Of a stretch of DNA of 64,000 nucleotides, positions 49,371 through 59,323 are shown one piece after another (position 1 is the stretch's first letter; each line of letters opens with the position of its first letter). Origin of the DNA: Monosporascus cannonballus (lineage: Eukaryota > Ascomycota > Sordariomycetes > Xylariales); the NCBI GenBank assembly GCA_004154925.1, contig QJNS01000119.1, positions 62,001 to 126,000 on the forward strand, given 5' to 3'. The position numbers were made by a program, and so were the translations under genes. The notes under the pieces are model-generated. The model had not been told where the DNA came from. It saw only the letters and a list, made by a program, of their open reading frames with translations, and did no database searches.

Positions 49371-51216
49371 TTAGAAAGCCCGAGTTTCGCATATATATTA
49401 AGAAGTTCTTTTTCGCCATGGGTTCAACGCCGAGACATCATTAGCGACCATCACCACTTAGCATATCTTCTGTTATTTTTTAGTCATCGAGGTTCAACAC
49501 CATTAATACAATCGGATTAAGTTTTTCATTTTCGACAATCCCATTTCGTACCGTGACATAAAATGGTTATCCGCACTGATCAAGACCAATTCTTCTTACC
49601 CCAATTCAATACTTAGGATAAAAAATAATTGTACTAATAAAAACAATAACCGCTCTTAAACGTTATTAATTACGTTAATTTCGACGATATTAGGGCTTTA
49701 TTAACTGCTGAAACGTTATTACCAAGCTTTCCAAAGGCTTTGGTTTTCCCTAAAAACGTTATTAAAGTTATAAATCTTGATATATAGATGGCGGACTTAA
49801 AAGGAATTCGGCTATTCGAAACGGGCGTAACGTCTGTAACTTGCAGGAATTAATTAATATGTAAATTATATGCAAAAGTACTTAACAGGGTTACAGGGAG
49901 GCCAAAAGCTAACGAACTAAATCAACAACAACTTCGATCTTTGTTAGGGTGGGTGGCGACATTATGGGATTGAGCGAATATGTTCTGAATAGAGGGCTGC
50001 ATTGGAAGGTCTAAAAAAACATATACAAAATGGACAGGTTGGAGTGAAAAACAAGGTTATCAGCCTATCCTGAAGAAGCTAAAGGATCAGCGTTGGTCCG
50101 TGTAGGCCCATATGAGGAAAGTCGAAAAAGGCGGTAGGTCTCTCCCCGGCCCCATAAGCACGCACCGCATGATGCCCTTACCTTTACTTTCCTATTGGTA
50201 CGGGTCAAGACCATCCATCCTATTTGGGATGAGCCAAGATCCAAGAGCGGAAATCGGTTCTAAGCGAGAAGTATTTTCGACACAGTAACCTTCCGTCCGT
50301 TCCGTTCGCAAGCTCACCACATTAAAACGGGAGGGCATTATTTAGCTAGCGGTTTTACGTCCATAACAGGACCTCTTCCGACATAACCTAATAATACGCG
50401 TATTATTATACTAATAGCAGTCAGATGGGCTTCACGTATCTTCACATAACCACCATTACAAAGAACGTAACGCAGCCAGAGTTCGTTGCTATGTTTGTTC
50501 CATTAAGGGGCCGCTTCTGAGCTAGAAGGTTAGTACTAAAAAAAAAAAAAAAAGTTGACGCTGGCGCGCTGCCGTTGTTGCTGCCGCCGCGGTCGCCGTT
50601 CCCTTAACACTTCGATAGTATACCGTGTCGCAGAGTTAGACGGAAATCGTAACGCTTGAATATTTTTGTCTTAACTAGATTATACTTAAACATACTTATT
50701 TTACATAGCTGCCCGATAGAGGGGCCTGCTTAGCTTACCGAGCCGTAGCAGTTGGCTGGCAGCTATCAGATTATTTTGGGAAAAATAGAAGATAGCCCGA
50801 ATAGGGCAGCTCAATTTAAGGGGGGTATCTAAGTACTTGTAGTGGCTAAACGCCGGCTTCAAACCCCTATTCCATAGTTACTGCCCCTATCCGTGGTCCC
50901 TCGACCATATACCGCGCTTACCCCCTAACGCCCCTTCCCTAGAGCCAATAGACGAATTCCCCCTGGATGCTAATAGAAATGCAATGCAATTGGGGATACA
51001 ATAATCTCATCCCTTCACCCGGCGATGCCAGGCCTGTCTGTCTGCTTGCTAGCCGGTCAGTCGTCTCCGACTAACAGGCGTCAAATCCGACGACTCCAAC
51101 CACGACTAATGGGTGGCATGTACAACGGCAAACTCAACATATATTCCAACAAACACCGTCCGTTCGCATCCAGCGACCGTTAACTGCACGCACTAAGCTA
51201 CTCTCCATCCCCAAGG
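49371..51216. other. Transposon tail and intergenic DNA, boundary of the AT-rich block
   Basis: From about 49.37 kb the composition returns to normal. Up to 50134 this is the non-coding right part of the DNA transposon; from 50137 it is the 3' flank of the AT-hook gene. A run of about 16 A at 50.53-50.55 kb is followed directly by a GC-rich patch (ctgccgttgttgctgccgcc). No gene is seen. The AT-hook gene's 3' UTR and polyadenylation site should lie just left of 51217. Confidence 0.6.
50085..50134 (-). repeat. Right terminal inverted repeat of the split DNA transposon
   Basis: Ends ggaaagtcgaaaaaggcgg, followed by TA. It lies in DNA without RIP changes. Confidence 0.75.
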
Positions 51217-54200
51217 TCAAGCAGTCACACCACCACCATCACCACCACCACCGTCCCTCTTCCGCGTCCTCCTGTCCTCCGCAACAAGCAGCGCGAAGAG
51301 CCTCTTGGCGAGCGAGGCGTCGTCCCAGCCACAGGCGTCGCCGCCGAGCTCGCGGCGGAAGGCCTCGACGACCTCGAGGTGCCAGGGCTCGAGCAGCAGC
51401 CTCGCACCCTGCGCCGCAACCTCCTTGCCGCGCAGGCGGTGGCGCTCGAAGAAGCCGAGGTCAAGCTCGGGGGGCAGCAGCAGGTCGAACGCGACCGGGT
51501 CGCGGCGCCGGAGATGCGCCAGGAACTCGAGGCGCAGCCAGTGGTCTTTGGTCCAGGTCGTCTGGGAGAGCGGGGGACGGAAGATCGCGGTTGTCGGTGG
51601 GGCCTTAGGGGACATGATGTTGCTGGTGGTGGAAGTGGGGGGGGCCGTAGTCCCCGCCGTGACCGAATCGGTATTGCGATAAGCCTGAGCAGTGGCGTGA
51701 GCAAGCTGCTTCTGCTGCGCTTGACGCCCATTGATAGAAGCAGGGAGCGCAGCACCAGAGCCGCGACCGCCATCCGCCCGCGCCAACGGGGCCTTGCGGT
51801 TCGCGGCGTTGGTATCACCGACTCGCGCAAACTCCGACTCGCGCACATTATCCTTGTCGCGGGGCTGCGGCAACGGCCCGCTACCGCTACCCCTATTATC
51901 CGCGTCGTCGCGTCTCGCCGCGAGCGGTGACAGCGCGCTGCTCGTGAACGCGACGACCCGCCCGGGAGTCGTTGGCTTAAGGGGCGACCGGAAGCAGGAC
52001 TTGGAGGGGGACGCCATGCGGTCCCACTGGGAGGGCTTGTCGCGGGGCGGGAGCCTCTCGTAGTCAGTGCCGTCCGTGAGAACTGAGGAGTCGTGTCCCT
52101 GTCCCTGTTCCTCTTGTTCCTCCTCTTCCAGCCGCTGCAGCTGCGGTGGTTGCGGGACCCGGAGGAAGCCGTTGACACTGTTTGCGCTTGTAGTTGCGTT
52201 TCCGGCCGCGGCGGGCTGTGGGGAATATAGCGAGGAAGGGCCGGATTGCCGGCCACCGCAGGGCGGGTTGGAGTTCCGCTTCTGCCCGATGGGCGGGTAG
52301 ATCTGGCGCTCGGGTGTCGAGGGGGCTGCCGATTGTGCAGGTGACCTGGTAGGTGACGGACTAAGAGACCGCCCAGGCGAACCCGAACCCGAGCCCGACG
52401 GCGACGGCGACGGCGCATACGTATCAACAACAGGATCACTCGACTCCGATGCACCCGCACCCGCATCTCCGTCCTCTTTCCCAGGCGACGAGAACAGGTC
52501 GACGCGGCGCTCGGGACCGGGTCTGAAAAACTGCTTCTGGGGAATCGATGGGAAGAGGCCGTTGGACCAGAGAGCGGCCTTCGGGGTTTGCTTAGCCGGC
52601 GCGGGCTGGGCGGCCTTCTCGCGTTCCCGTGTAGCCTGAGATTCCCGGGTGGTATTCGTAGTAACGGTGATATTCCCAGCGCCCCTAGCAGTAGCGCCAT
52701 TGGTAGTAGCCTTCGTCATAGCCGCGACTTTGGGCGCCGATGGGGTCTCCGCCTCATCAGCCCTATCGCCAGTCTTCGGCAGCGCGGCCGGCGAAGAGAA
52801 GAATGAGAGGATATCGAAGCCGCCGAAGAAGCGGGACTTCCGCTTCTCCTGAACTGGGAGCTGGTTCTTCTTGTTCTTGCCCTGTTGGGCGACCAGCGAG
52901 TACTCTTCGACCTCCGTGGTCTGGATCGAGTTCTCTTGCGGTGCTGGCTCGGCATCCGTTTTATCTGAGGGTAGTAATAGAGAATATTCCTCGTCGGCTG
53001 CAGACTGTCTTTCCGGGGAGTGATCATTGCCATTTTCCGCCCGCTGCTCGACCATGGAGTTAGCCTCGGACTCGGGATCATGGTATGCCTGTTCGTCTTC
53101 TGCTACTACCGAACCACCGTCAGATTGGTGATCCATCAGGTCATAATCATCAACCTCGGCCTCCTGCATGTCAGGCTCTTCTGTCGCATCCTGTCGGACG
53201 TCCGTCTGTCGCCGGGTATCCTCCCGCACCCCCGTCCGCGGCTGAGTATCCCGCTCCTGCTCCTGTTCTTGCTCCGGCTCCAGGTCCGGCTCCAGGTCCA
53301 GCGCGCCCCTCCACTGATGAACGGCAGACGTCCGCCGACTCGCGGGAGCGGGAGCGGGAGCAGGGATCATCTCGCGCCTGTCGTCGTCGTCGATCTCGCC
53401 GCTCACCGGGCTCGCCTCCTCAATCTCTATCTGGGAGGGGCTCGTGACCTCGTCCTTGTAGATGAGGCGCCTGCCGTTGCGCCTCCACGGGCTGGGGATC
53501 ATGCTACGTCTCGGTGGCGGTTCTTCCGCGGAGCTGCTGGCCTGCTGCTGCTGCTGTTCCTCTTGCTGTAGTTGGGTGTGCTGGGCCCTCGGCTTCGGCA
53601 ACACCTGCGCGGTGCGGGACGGCTGGTCCGGAGTCGGGCGCGACGCCTCGAAGTCCCAGATGTCCATGTCATCGTCGTCTTCGTTGTATGAGATGCCGCT
53701 ATCCTCGCCGTCTTGCCCCGCGGTTTGGTCATGGACCTCGCTGTGCCCCGGTTCTTCGCCGACACTGTTGGGTTCGTCTCCGTGGAAGTTCTCATCGCCA
53801 TTTTCCGCTGCGAATTCGCCCATTGCCTGGCTGGCCCTAGATCCGCGTGTGCCGAGGAGACTAGAGTTCCGCGATTCTACCTGCGAGAATCCAGGCTGCC
53901 GTCCGGCCCTCCGAGCCGCGGGACTACGGTCCGCAGCCCAGCTCGTCTGATCATCGCTCGGGGGCGCGGCGCGCATAGAGTCCGTAGCAGTCGCGCTGCC
54001 ATCGGCATCGCCAACGTCAGCACGTATGCCGGGCCCGAATGGGTCCTCGACGTCGCCAATGACGCCCAGCGACGGCTGGTGCTGATTGTTCTGGTTCTGG
54101 CCAGACCGCCACCTCTGCGTGAAAGAGGCGAACGCCTCGAACGAGGAAGTGGGCGCGGCCATCACTTCGTCATTGTTGTTGGTGTGCACCACTGGCGGCA

Positions 54201-56628
54201 CCGGCGTCGGCGACTTGATGACGCCGGGCGACTGGCGCGCTGGTTCGTTGCTGGCCGAGCTCCTCCGGAACAAGGGGCTGCCGAGGTTGCTCTCGCGGCC
54301 GTCCGGCGACGACCGGTCGGAGATGACGCTCTGGAGCGTGCGCGCCACGCGCACGATCGGCGAGAGCGACGGTCTCCCGCCGTGGACGGGCGGCTCCAGG
54401 GACTGGACGCGGTCCAAGGGTGCTGCGCCGGAAGGTGGGAGATGTGGTGACGACTTTCGAGCGTCAGGTGTGCCACTAGTGTCTCTTCGGTTTTCGGGCG
54501 CGTCGAAATCGGTCACGTAGACCTGTGATTGATTTGGTGGCGAGGACGTAATGTCGGGGAGAGCATTAGATCCTTCAGCTTCTTGCACTTCGGCACGTGC
54601 CGATTCCTCTTCGTCCTGGGCCCTCTTAGAGCCGGTATTTGAAGAAGAGGTGTCATCCGGAGTAGGCAATCGCATGGATCTTAGGGCTGAGCGTCCACTT
54701 CTGCCTACCGAGTGAATTGATTGTTCCATTGTGCTATTCGCGGCAGGTGCGTCGTCGCCGTCAACTGTGGTAGTACGTGCAGGTGGCTTTGGTGTTGCCG
54801 CTTCGAGGACTGCTTCGGGGATCTCGGAGAATGAGTCGTCGTACACAGATGGGTTTTCGTTCGCAACGGCTGTGGACGTCGCCCTCATAGGCACCCGTCT
54901 AGGCGTGGCTGCATGAAGTATGCTGTCTGGTATAGTCGAGAAGGAGTCATCGACATGGGGCGCTTTTGTTACCTTCGAGCCGAAGAGCTGACGGCTTAAG
55001 GGTAGGGGCTTTTGTTTCCTGGGACTTTGCGATGGACTTCTTGACGGACCTCGCGAGCCGTTTCGTGTCAGCTCTTCGGAGGGCTGTCGTGGTCTCTCTG
55101 GTTGATCTTGTTTTTCGTGGTTATCATCCGCGCTTAAAGGGGCAGGCGAACGCCGTTCAGCCTCTGTTTGTGTACTTTGCCGAAGTGACGCCAGAGTCTG
55201 ATTTATGATCAAGCTGGTTTCCTCGCCAAATTCCTCGCGTGGAACTGCTCCTTCCGAGTTGATCCGGCTGAGGTCGGCTTGAAACGAAGCTTGGAACGAC
55301 GGCAAGGATTCTACTGCGATCATGCTAAAGTCCGACGCATGGGCTAGTGTGTCTTGCCCGTTATAAGTCGCTCCTCCAGCGCCCTCGAATTCCGACTCCG
55401 CGTCGCTCTGGTGTTCCATCATCGGCACGTAGCCTTCGTCCCCGTCCGCGTATGCGTCTTCCGACGTCGGATCGGGTGAAGTAGTTCTTTCCTCCAGTTG
55501 CCTGCGTATACTTTCCGGGGTTGGCGTGCCATTGCTTCTTCTCGGCGTGGAGTCGAGCATCAAAAGATCCTCCTCTTCTTCGCGAGCCTCGCCCCGGCCA
55601 TCCGCATCGTCTCTGGGCTCCTCCACGTCCGCCCCTGACGGCGGCACAGCATCACTTGGTGGCTCGTACATCGGCTCCATCCGATCCGCATCCACGGCTG
55701 TACGATCCGCCTCGCTCTCGGTGAGGACGGGAAGTTCATCCGGCAGCAGCGCCTTCCGCGGGCGTCCGCGCTTCCTGCCCGTCGGTCTACTAGAAAGCTG
55801 CGACGACGGCACCTCGGGCGCGGCCGGCTTTCTCGGGGTCCTTCTCGCCCTCGTCCTCGGCTTCGGCGTCGCGCCCGCGTCCGCGTGCTCGTTCTCGTGC
55901 CCGTTCTCATTCTCGACATCCACCCCCGTCGGTGCGTCGCTGGCAACACTCGGCCCCGAACCGAGAGCAGGGGCAGGGTTGCTCTTCCGCCTCCCGCGCC
56001 TCTGCGTGTTGTTCGTCGCCGTCTTCTGCAGGGGCGTCCCGGCGGCCCTCTTCCTGCCCCGACCCGGCATGGGCGTGCCGTTGCTCTTACGGCGCCTGGG
56101 TCGCTTTCGCGGGGTGGCGCCGTCATCGTCTCCGTTCTCGTCCGCGCCCGCGCCCTCGCCCTCGTCGTCGGTCAAGCCGCGCAGGGGCACCGAGGTCGTG
56201 GTGATCTCCTCGCCGTGGATGACGGCGGTGCGCGAGGGCGACGAGGGGGGGAACAGCTTGCGCTTGACGCCGCGCTTGGCGGCCTCCTCCCCGCCACCGG
56301 CCTCGACCGTCACGTAGATGCGCTGCGGCGAGCGCTCGTCTCCTACGTCGAGCTCGAAGGTCCGCTTCCTAGGGGACCAGCGCCGCCGACGGCCGCCGGC
56401 ACTGGCTCCCGAGCCCGAGCCCTTCACGGGCGTGCTGTTCGCCGGCATCGAGGGGTCGTCGGAGCGGTAGTACGGGAGGAGCGTGGCTGTGGCTGTTGAC
56501 GTCCTCGCGCGGCGGGTCGCCGTCGCCGGGCGCGTCTTCGTCGTCATTGGGGAGCTTGGAAGGGCGAGGTCGACGTCGTCTTCCGCTAGCGGATCGGGGG
56601 ACGAGAACCGCCCCGCGTCACCCGCCAT
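51217..56628 (-). CDS. Large AT-hook nuclear protein (1803 aa)
   Basis: A single uninterrupted frame of 1803 codons. The N-terminal 100 residues contain WSPRKRTFELDVGDE and IYVTVEA, a block I recall from filamentous-fungal proteins annotated as AT DNA-binding. AT-hook-like motifs follow at residues about 188-193 (PGRGRK), 210-215 (RRGRRK) and 284-292 (GRKRGRPRK, a canonical core GRP). The middle (about 300-1650) is low-complexity and probably disordered, rich in Ser, Pro, Glu, Gln and Asp, with repeats such as LEPDLEPEQEQEQE. Short blocks such as FFGGFDILSFFSSPAALP and LFSSPGKE look like binding motifs. The last about 110 residues (from W1692, WTKDHWLRLEFLAHLRRR) form a compact, probably helical conserved domain. 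Likely role: nuclear, binds the minor groove of AT-rich DNA. The start codon is the first in the frame. It is the first gene beyond the AT-rich block. The exact function is not known to me. Confidence 0.85.
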   Translation of the reverse strand: MAGDAGRFSSPDPLAEDDVDLALPSSPMTTKTRPATATRRARTSTATATLLPYYRSDDPSMPANSTPVKGSGSGASAGGRRRRWSPRKRTFELDVGDERSPQRIYVTVEAGGGEEAAKRGVKRKLFPPSSPSRTAVIHGEEITTTSVPLRGLTDDEGEGAGADENGDDDGATPRKRPRRRKSNGTPMPGRGRKRAAGTPLQKTATNNTQRRGRRKSNPAPALGSGPSVASDAPTGVDVENENGHENEHADAGATPKPRTRARRTPRKPAAPEVPSSQLSSRPTGRKRGRPRKALLPDELPVLTESEADRTAVDADRMEPMYEPPSDAVPPSGADVEEPRDDADGRGEAREEEEDLLMLDSTPRRSNGTPTPESIRRQLEERTTSPDPTSEDAYADGDEGYVPMMEHQSDAESEFEGAGGATYNGQDTLAHASDFSMIAVESLPSFQASFQADLSRINSEGAVPREEFGEETSLIINQTLASLRQSTQTEAERRSPAPLSADDNHEKQDQPERPRQPSEELTRNGSRGPSRSPSQSPRKQKPLPLSRQLFGSKVTKAPHVDDSFSTIPDSILHAATPRRVPMRATSTAVANENPSVYDDSFSEIPEAVLEAATPKPPARTTTVDGDDAPAANSTMEQSIHSVGRSGRSALRSMRLPTPDDTSSSNTGSKRAQDEEESARAEVQEAEGSNALPDITSSPPNQSQVYVTDFDAPENRRDTSGTPDARKSSPHLPPSGAAPLDRVQSLEPPVHGGRPSLSPIVRVARTLQSVISDRSSPDGRESNLGSPLFRRSSASNEPARQSPGVIKSPTPVPPVVHTNNNDEVMAAPTSSFEAFASFTQRWRSGQNQNNQHQPSLGVIGDVEDPFGPGIRADVGDADGSATATDSMRAAPPSDDQTSWAADRSPAARRAGRQPGFSQVESRNSSLLGTRGSRASQAMGEFAAENGDENFHGDEPNSVGEEPGHSEVHDQTAGQDGEDSGISYNEDDDDMDIWDFEASRPTPDQPSRTAQVLPKPRAQHTQLQQEEQQQQQASSSAEEPPPRRSMIPSPWRRNGRRLIYKDEVTSPSQIEIEEASPVSGEIDDDDRREMIPAPAPAPASRRTSAVHQWRGALDLEPDLEPEQEQEQERDTQPRTGVREDTRRQTDVRQDATEEPDMQEAEVDDYDLMDHQSDGGSVVAEDEQAYHDPESEANSMVEQRAENGNDHSPERQSAADEEYSLLLPSDKTDAEPAPQENSIQTTEVEEYSLVAQQGKNKKNQLPVQEKRKSRFFGGFDILSFFSSPAALPKTGDRADEAETPSAPKVAAMTKATTNGATARGAGNITVTTNTTRESQATREREKAAQPAPAKQTPKAALWSNGLFPSIPQKQFFRPGPERRVDLFSSPGKEDGDAGAGASESSDPVVDTYAPSPSPSGSGSGSPGRSLSPSPTRSPAQSAAPSTPERQIYPPIGQKRNSNPPCGGRQSGPSSLYSPQPAAAGNATTSANSVNGFLRVPQPPQLQRLEEEEQEEQGQGHDSSVLTDGTDYERLPPRDKPSQWDRMASPSKSCFRSPLKPTTPGRVVAFTSSALSPLAARRDDADNRGSGSGPLPQPRDKDNVRESEFARVGDTNAANRKAPLARADGGRGSGAALPASINGRQAQQKQLAHATAQAYRNTDSVTAGTTAPPTSTTSNIMSPKAPPTTAIFRPPLSQTTWTKDHWLRLEFLAHLRRRDPVAFDLLLPPELDLGFFERHRLRGKEVAAQGARLLLEPWHLEVVEAFRRELGGDACGWDDASLAKRLFALLVAEDRRTRKRDGGGGDGGGVTA

Positions 56629-57624
56629 CGCTGGCTTGGATCGGTTTAGGTATTTATTTCAACAGGTATATGTTCCCCGACGTGTTTTCGAGCTCGGGGT
56701 CCGACAAACTATTCTGTACAGTAGAATTTTCGCGGCAAATATCAATTCAAACAGGCCGTTATACGCATCGCATCTATCGATATGTTCTCAAAGCGACCGC
56801 GTGGTCGCGATGCGTTAGTGAGTTAGTACGTAGATCGCGGTTGTAATGCTCAGTAGGGTAGGTAGCTATCGATATGCAGCAATCCGGTAAAGCCATAGTG
56901 ATGCTGGCACTATTATCGGAGGCGTCCCCCAGTTGCCGGTTTGGTTTGTTTACTTTTGGTGGGCCCCAATCGACGAGGCTAGCATCCACTCTCCAGCAGA
57001 AGTCCACTGTGCAGCTGTTTCCTGCAGGGGTACCTAGGTGCTATACCTGAGATTTTTTTTTCCTGAGGGACGTTCCTGGGGTGGCAAGGGCTCCCCCGTA
57101 GCTCAGGCACCGCTTACTGTCTTACAGGAATTTATATATCGTTGCTGATATGACTGGGTAACGTCATTCTACATATTGAAGCCGCAGATTTATGCAAAAA
57201 CTCCAATGCGATTGATATGCCAAAACTCGCTTACGGGATAGTCTTGGCATACCACCTCATAAACCACCATGGCGATGGGCAGACGCGTGAGAGACAACCC
57301 CGATATAGCAGCAATGACACCAGTATTCGTCTCACGGGAGCAAAAGAATCTCTCACACACGGATATAACAAAGGAATAGCATGGTTATGTGGTCAAAATG
57401 CTCAATCCGTAGTGTGTGGCATATATTCGTGCAAGCCTCTAACGCGCGGGCCTATGCCGTAAATTCGCTAGGCGCGCTTTATGCGCAGCAAGGATATCGT
57501 GTAAATGCCAATCAAGAGAAAACACATAGTTGACGTGATGCCGCTGAAAGTTCGTCATATAACCCCGTCCATAGGCCGCTCGTGCGCTTCTAATTTCAAA
57601 AGCACATCCTGAGTCCAATGCGGT
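56629..57624. other. Intergenic region: promoter of the AT-hook gene and 3' flank of the Sds3-like gene
   Basis: Both neighbours are transcribed leftward, so this kilobase holds the downstream gene's promoter and the upstream gene's terminator. Small frames at 56774-57007 and 57217-57462 lack coding character. No RNA gene is seen. Confidence 0.6.
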
Positions 57625-59323
57625 CTACTTCCGCTTCCCTCTCGCGCTGCCGGAACGGCTCATGGCGACGCCGCCGAGGCTGCTTTGTCTGCTCATCGGT
57701 GCCCCGGCTGGAGAGCCGGTCGTCGCCATGCCCGCCGGGATGCCTCCTGCTGTTGCATTGCCGGCCGGCTCTTCTCGTAGACTACTGCTAGGGATGCCGA
57801 GAGATTCCGAGAGCTGGTCGACGTTTGGCCGCTGACCCTGAATGTATGTGAGATATTTATTCCTCCGCTGAGGAGGGGCCATGGCCTCTAGGATGCGACG
57901 ACCACCATTAATAGTGTCTAAATTCGTTCCGGGGCCGTTGTGCTTCTGGTAGTTGCGATACAGGTTCATAACCATGATATCGTGCTGCGCATCGTCCTGG
58001 GACAAGGAAGTAGGTGTGTTGGATTCAGACTTGACGTAGGCCTTCGAGTATTGCGAGTGGATGAGCGGCGGCAGCTTGGGCTCTTGCGGTGCCATCTTGT
58101 CAAGGTTCACGAGGTCGAAGTTGGTTAATCCTTCTATGCCCAGTATCCTATCATCGACAAAGTTCTGGTTGTTGTGACCGCCACCACGCGTGCTTCGGGT
58201 TGTATGCGAATGCTGCCGCTCCATCATGGGTGCCGCCGCATCCTGGGCATCTTCATCCTCGTTTCCTTCTCCGTTGCCGGCGTCGCTCTCGTCTGGGGGG
58301 GAAATGACATTGCCATTGGCATCACGGCGCGTCAGGAGGTGCTTGTGGGCTGCCAAGGCGGCAGTGTTGTACGTCATAGAGAGCTCCTTGTCGGTAAACA
58401 GCTTATCTATGCTATAGACGGGACCAGTCTCCTTGCGCATTGTCCTAAATCTGTCGCTCTGCCAGAGGGGCGTGGTATTGGAGGTATCGAGAGCTCTCCG
58501 CGTTGGGGCTGGCGACCCGTCGTCATCGCCGCCATTGCGCTTGCGCTTCTTGTTCTCGGAAAAGCCGGGCAGTTCCTCCATCTCTCTTCGTAGTCTCGTG
58601 TTACGCTTTCCATGGGTGCCGCCAGGACTTGAGGGGTTGGTGAGGCTAAATTGATTGGGATGTAGAAGGAGAGCAGAGCTGTCGGAGATCTCAAGTGCCT
58701 CCTTCTCTTTGCTCAATCGGTATTTCTTCGAGGTAATGGTGTTGATAAGTCGATCTCGGAGGGTGCTCGAGAGGGCCTTATGCTCTCGCTTGGCGACCTC
58801 GATCCTGTACGCGTGGTTGTTGTAGTGATCCTGCACTTTTCTATCGTACTCGTACTAGAACAGGCAAACGTTAGTTACCCTGTTGAGATACCCGACAGAC
58901 ACAGGCACAAACGAGGTATCCAAATACCTTCTGGGAAGTCAGTTCGAAGTCGCGACGCTCAACCAAGTCGCCAATCTCGTTCACCCACTCTTGGAAAGTA
59001 GGGCCAGCCATTTCCAGCAGTGTCTTCGTAGATCCGCCATCGCTAGCCTGCGATAATTCTCTAAATCCGCGGTCGATTTCGTCCAGAGGGCGGTCGGCAT
59101 AAGGATCGACTCGGCCGACGAGGTTGACGTCCACTTGGATCTTCTGCAATTCCTCGCGGTAAGTCCTGTCCCGGTCGCGGCTGAATTGGTCTGCTAGAAC
59201 AGCCAGGCGGTCGTTCAGGATCTGTCGCTTCTTGTCACGCTTAGACTGGGGAGGGGACTGTCGGCTTGTCCGATTCGAGGCGGTCGCCAACGCCGACGCC
59301 TGGGCAGAGTCGGCGGCTGCCAT
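57625..59323 (-). CDS. Sds3-like subunit of the Rpd3/Clr6 histone deacetylase complex, two exons
   Basis: Exon 1 is 59323-58928 and exon 2 is 58854-57625, joined in phase 0 to a 541-residue protein ending at TAG 57625-57627. The Sds3-like region spans about residues 28-200. It has a basic helix (SKRDKKRQILNDRLAVLADQ), a DRTYREELQKIQVDVNLV segment, and after the intron YRIEVAKREH, LRDRLINTI and ISDSSALLLHPNQFSL, which are typical of fungal Sds3 proteins. The C-terminal half is low-complexity with LWQSDRFRTMRK, an acidic stretch and a basic end (SGSARGKRK). In yeasts Sds3 holds together the large Sin3/Rpd3 deacetylase complex and helps repress transcription by removing histone acetyl groups. 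An in-frame ATG 22 codons upstream would add a hydrophobic stretch, so the second ATG (59323, context aaATGG) is preferred. It is longer than yeast Sds3, as usual in filamentous fungi. Confidence 0.85.
58855..58927 (-). other. Spliceosomal intron of the Sds3-like gene
   Basis: 73 nt, donor AAG|GTATTT, branch sequence CTAAC about 18 nt before the acceptor, acceptor TTCTAG. Read through, it would add 15 residues and then stop. Removal in phase 0 joins TSQK to YEYDRK and restores the domain. Length and signals are typical of filamentous ascomycetes. Confidence 0.85.

Larger units (their letters stand above)
34882..50134 (+). mobile_element. TIR DNA transposon (pogo/CENP-B-like) split by a Copia insertion
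   Basis: A 50-bp terminal repeat at 34882-34931 is the inverted copy, with four mismatches, of 50085-50134. Each is flanked outside by TA (34880-34881 and 50135-50136), the target duplication of the Tc1/mariner/pogo superfamily. The Copia element at 35018-47530 with its 5-bp target copy lies between. Without it the DNA transposon would be about 2.7 kb and would enclose the DDE transposase at 48.2-49.4 kb. Pairing of the two repeats as ends of one element is inferred from spacing, orientation and content. Confidence 0.65.

Noticed and set aside
1..50000. Regional centromere
   Set aside because: A large RIPed AT-rich block is compatible with a centromere in this group, but dispersed blocks of this sort are also common, and CENP-A binding cannot be seen from sequence.
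50525..50550. Run of A as the tail of a retroposed LINE or SINE
   Set aside because: No element body or target duplication could be found next to it; a simple homopolymer is the easier reading.
53713..56317. Several long open frames opposite or beside the AT-hook gene (for example 53713-54450, 55526-56317, 51225-52700)
   Set aside because: High GC and low-complexity repeats keep all frames open; their products are repetitive Arg/Ser/Ala/Pro-rich sequence without domain features, and the 1803-codon frame has conserved blocks at both ends.
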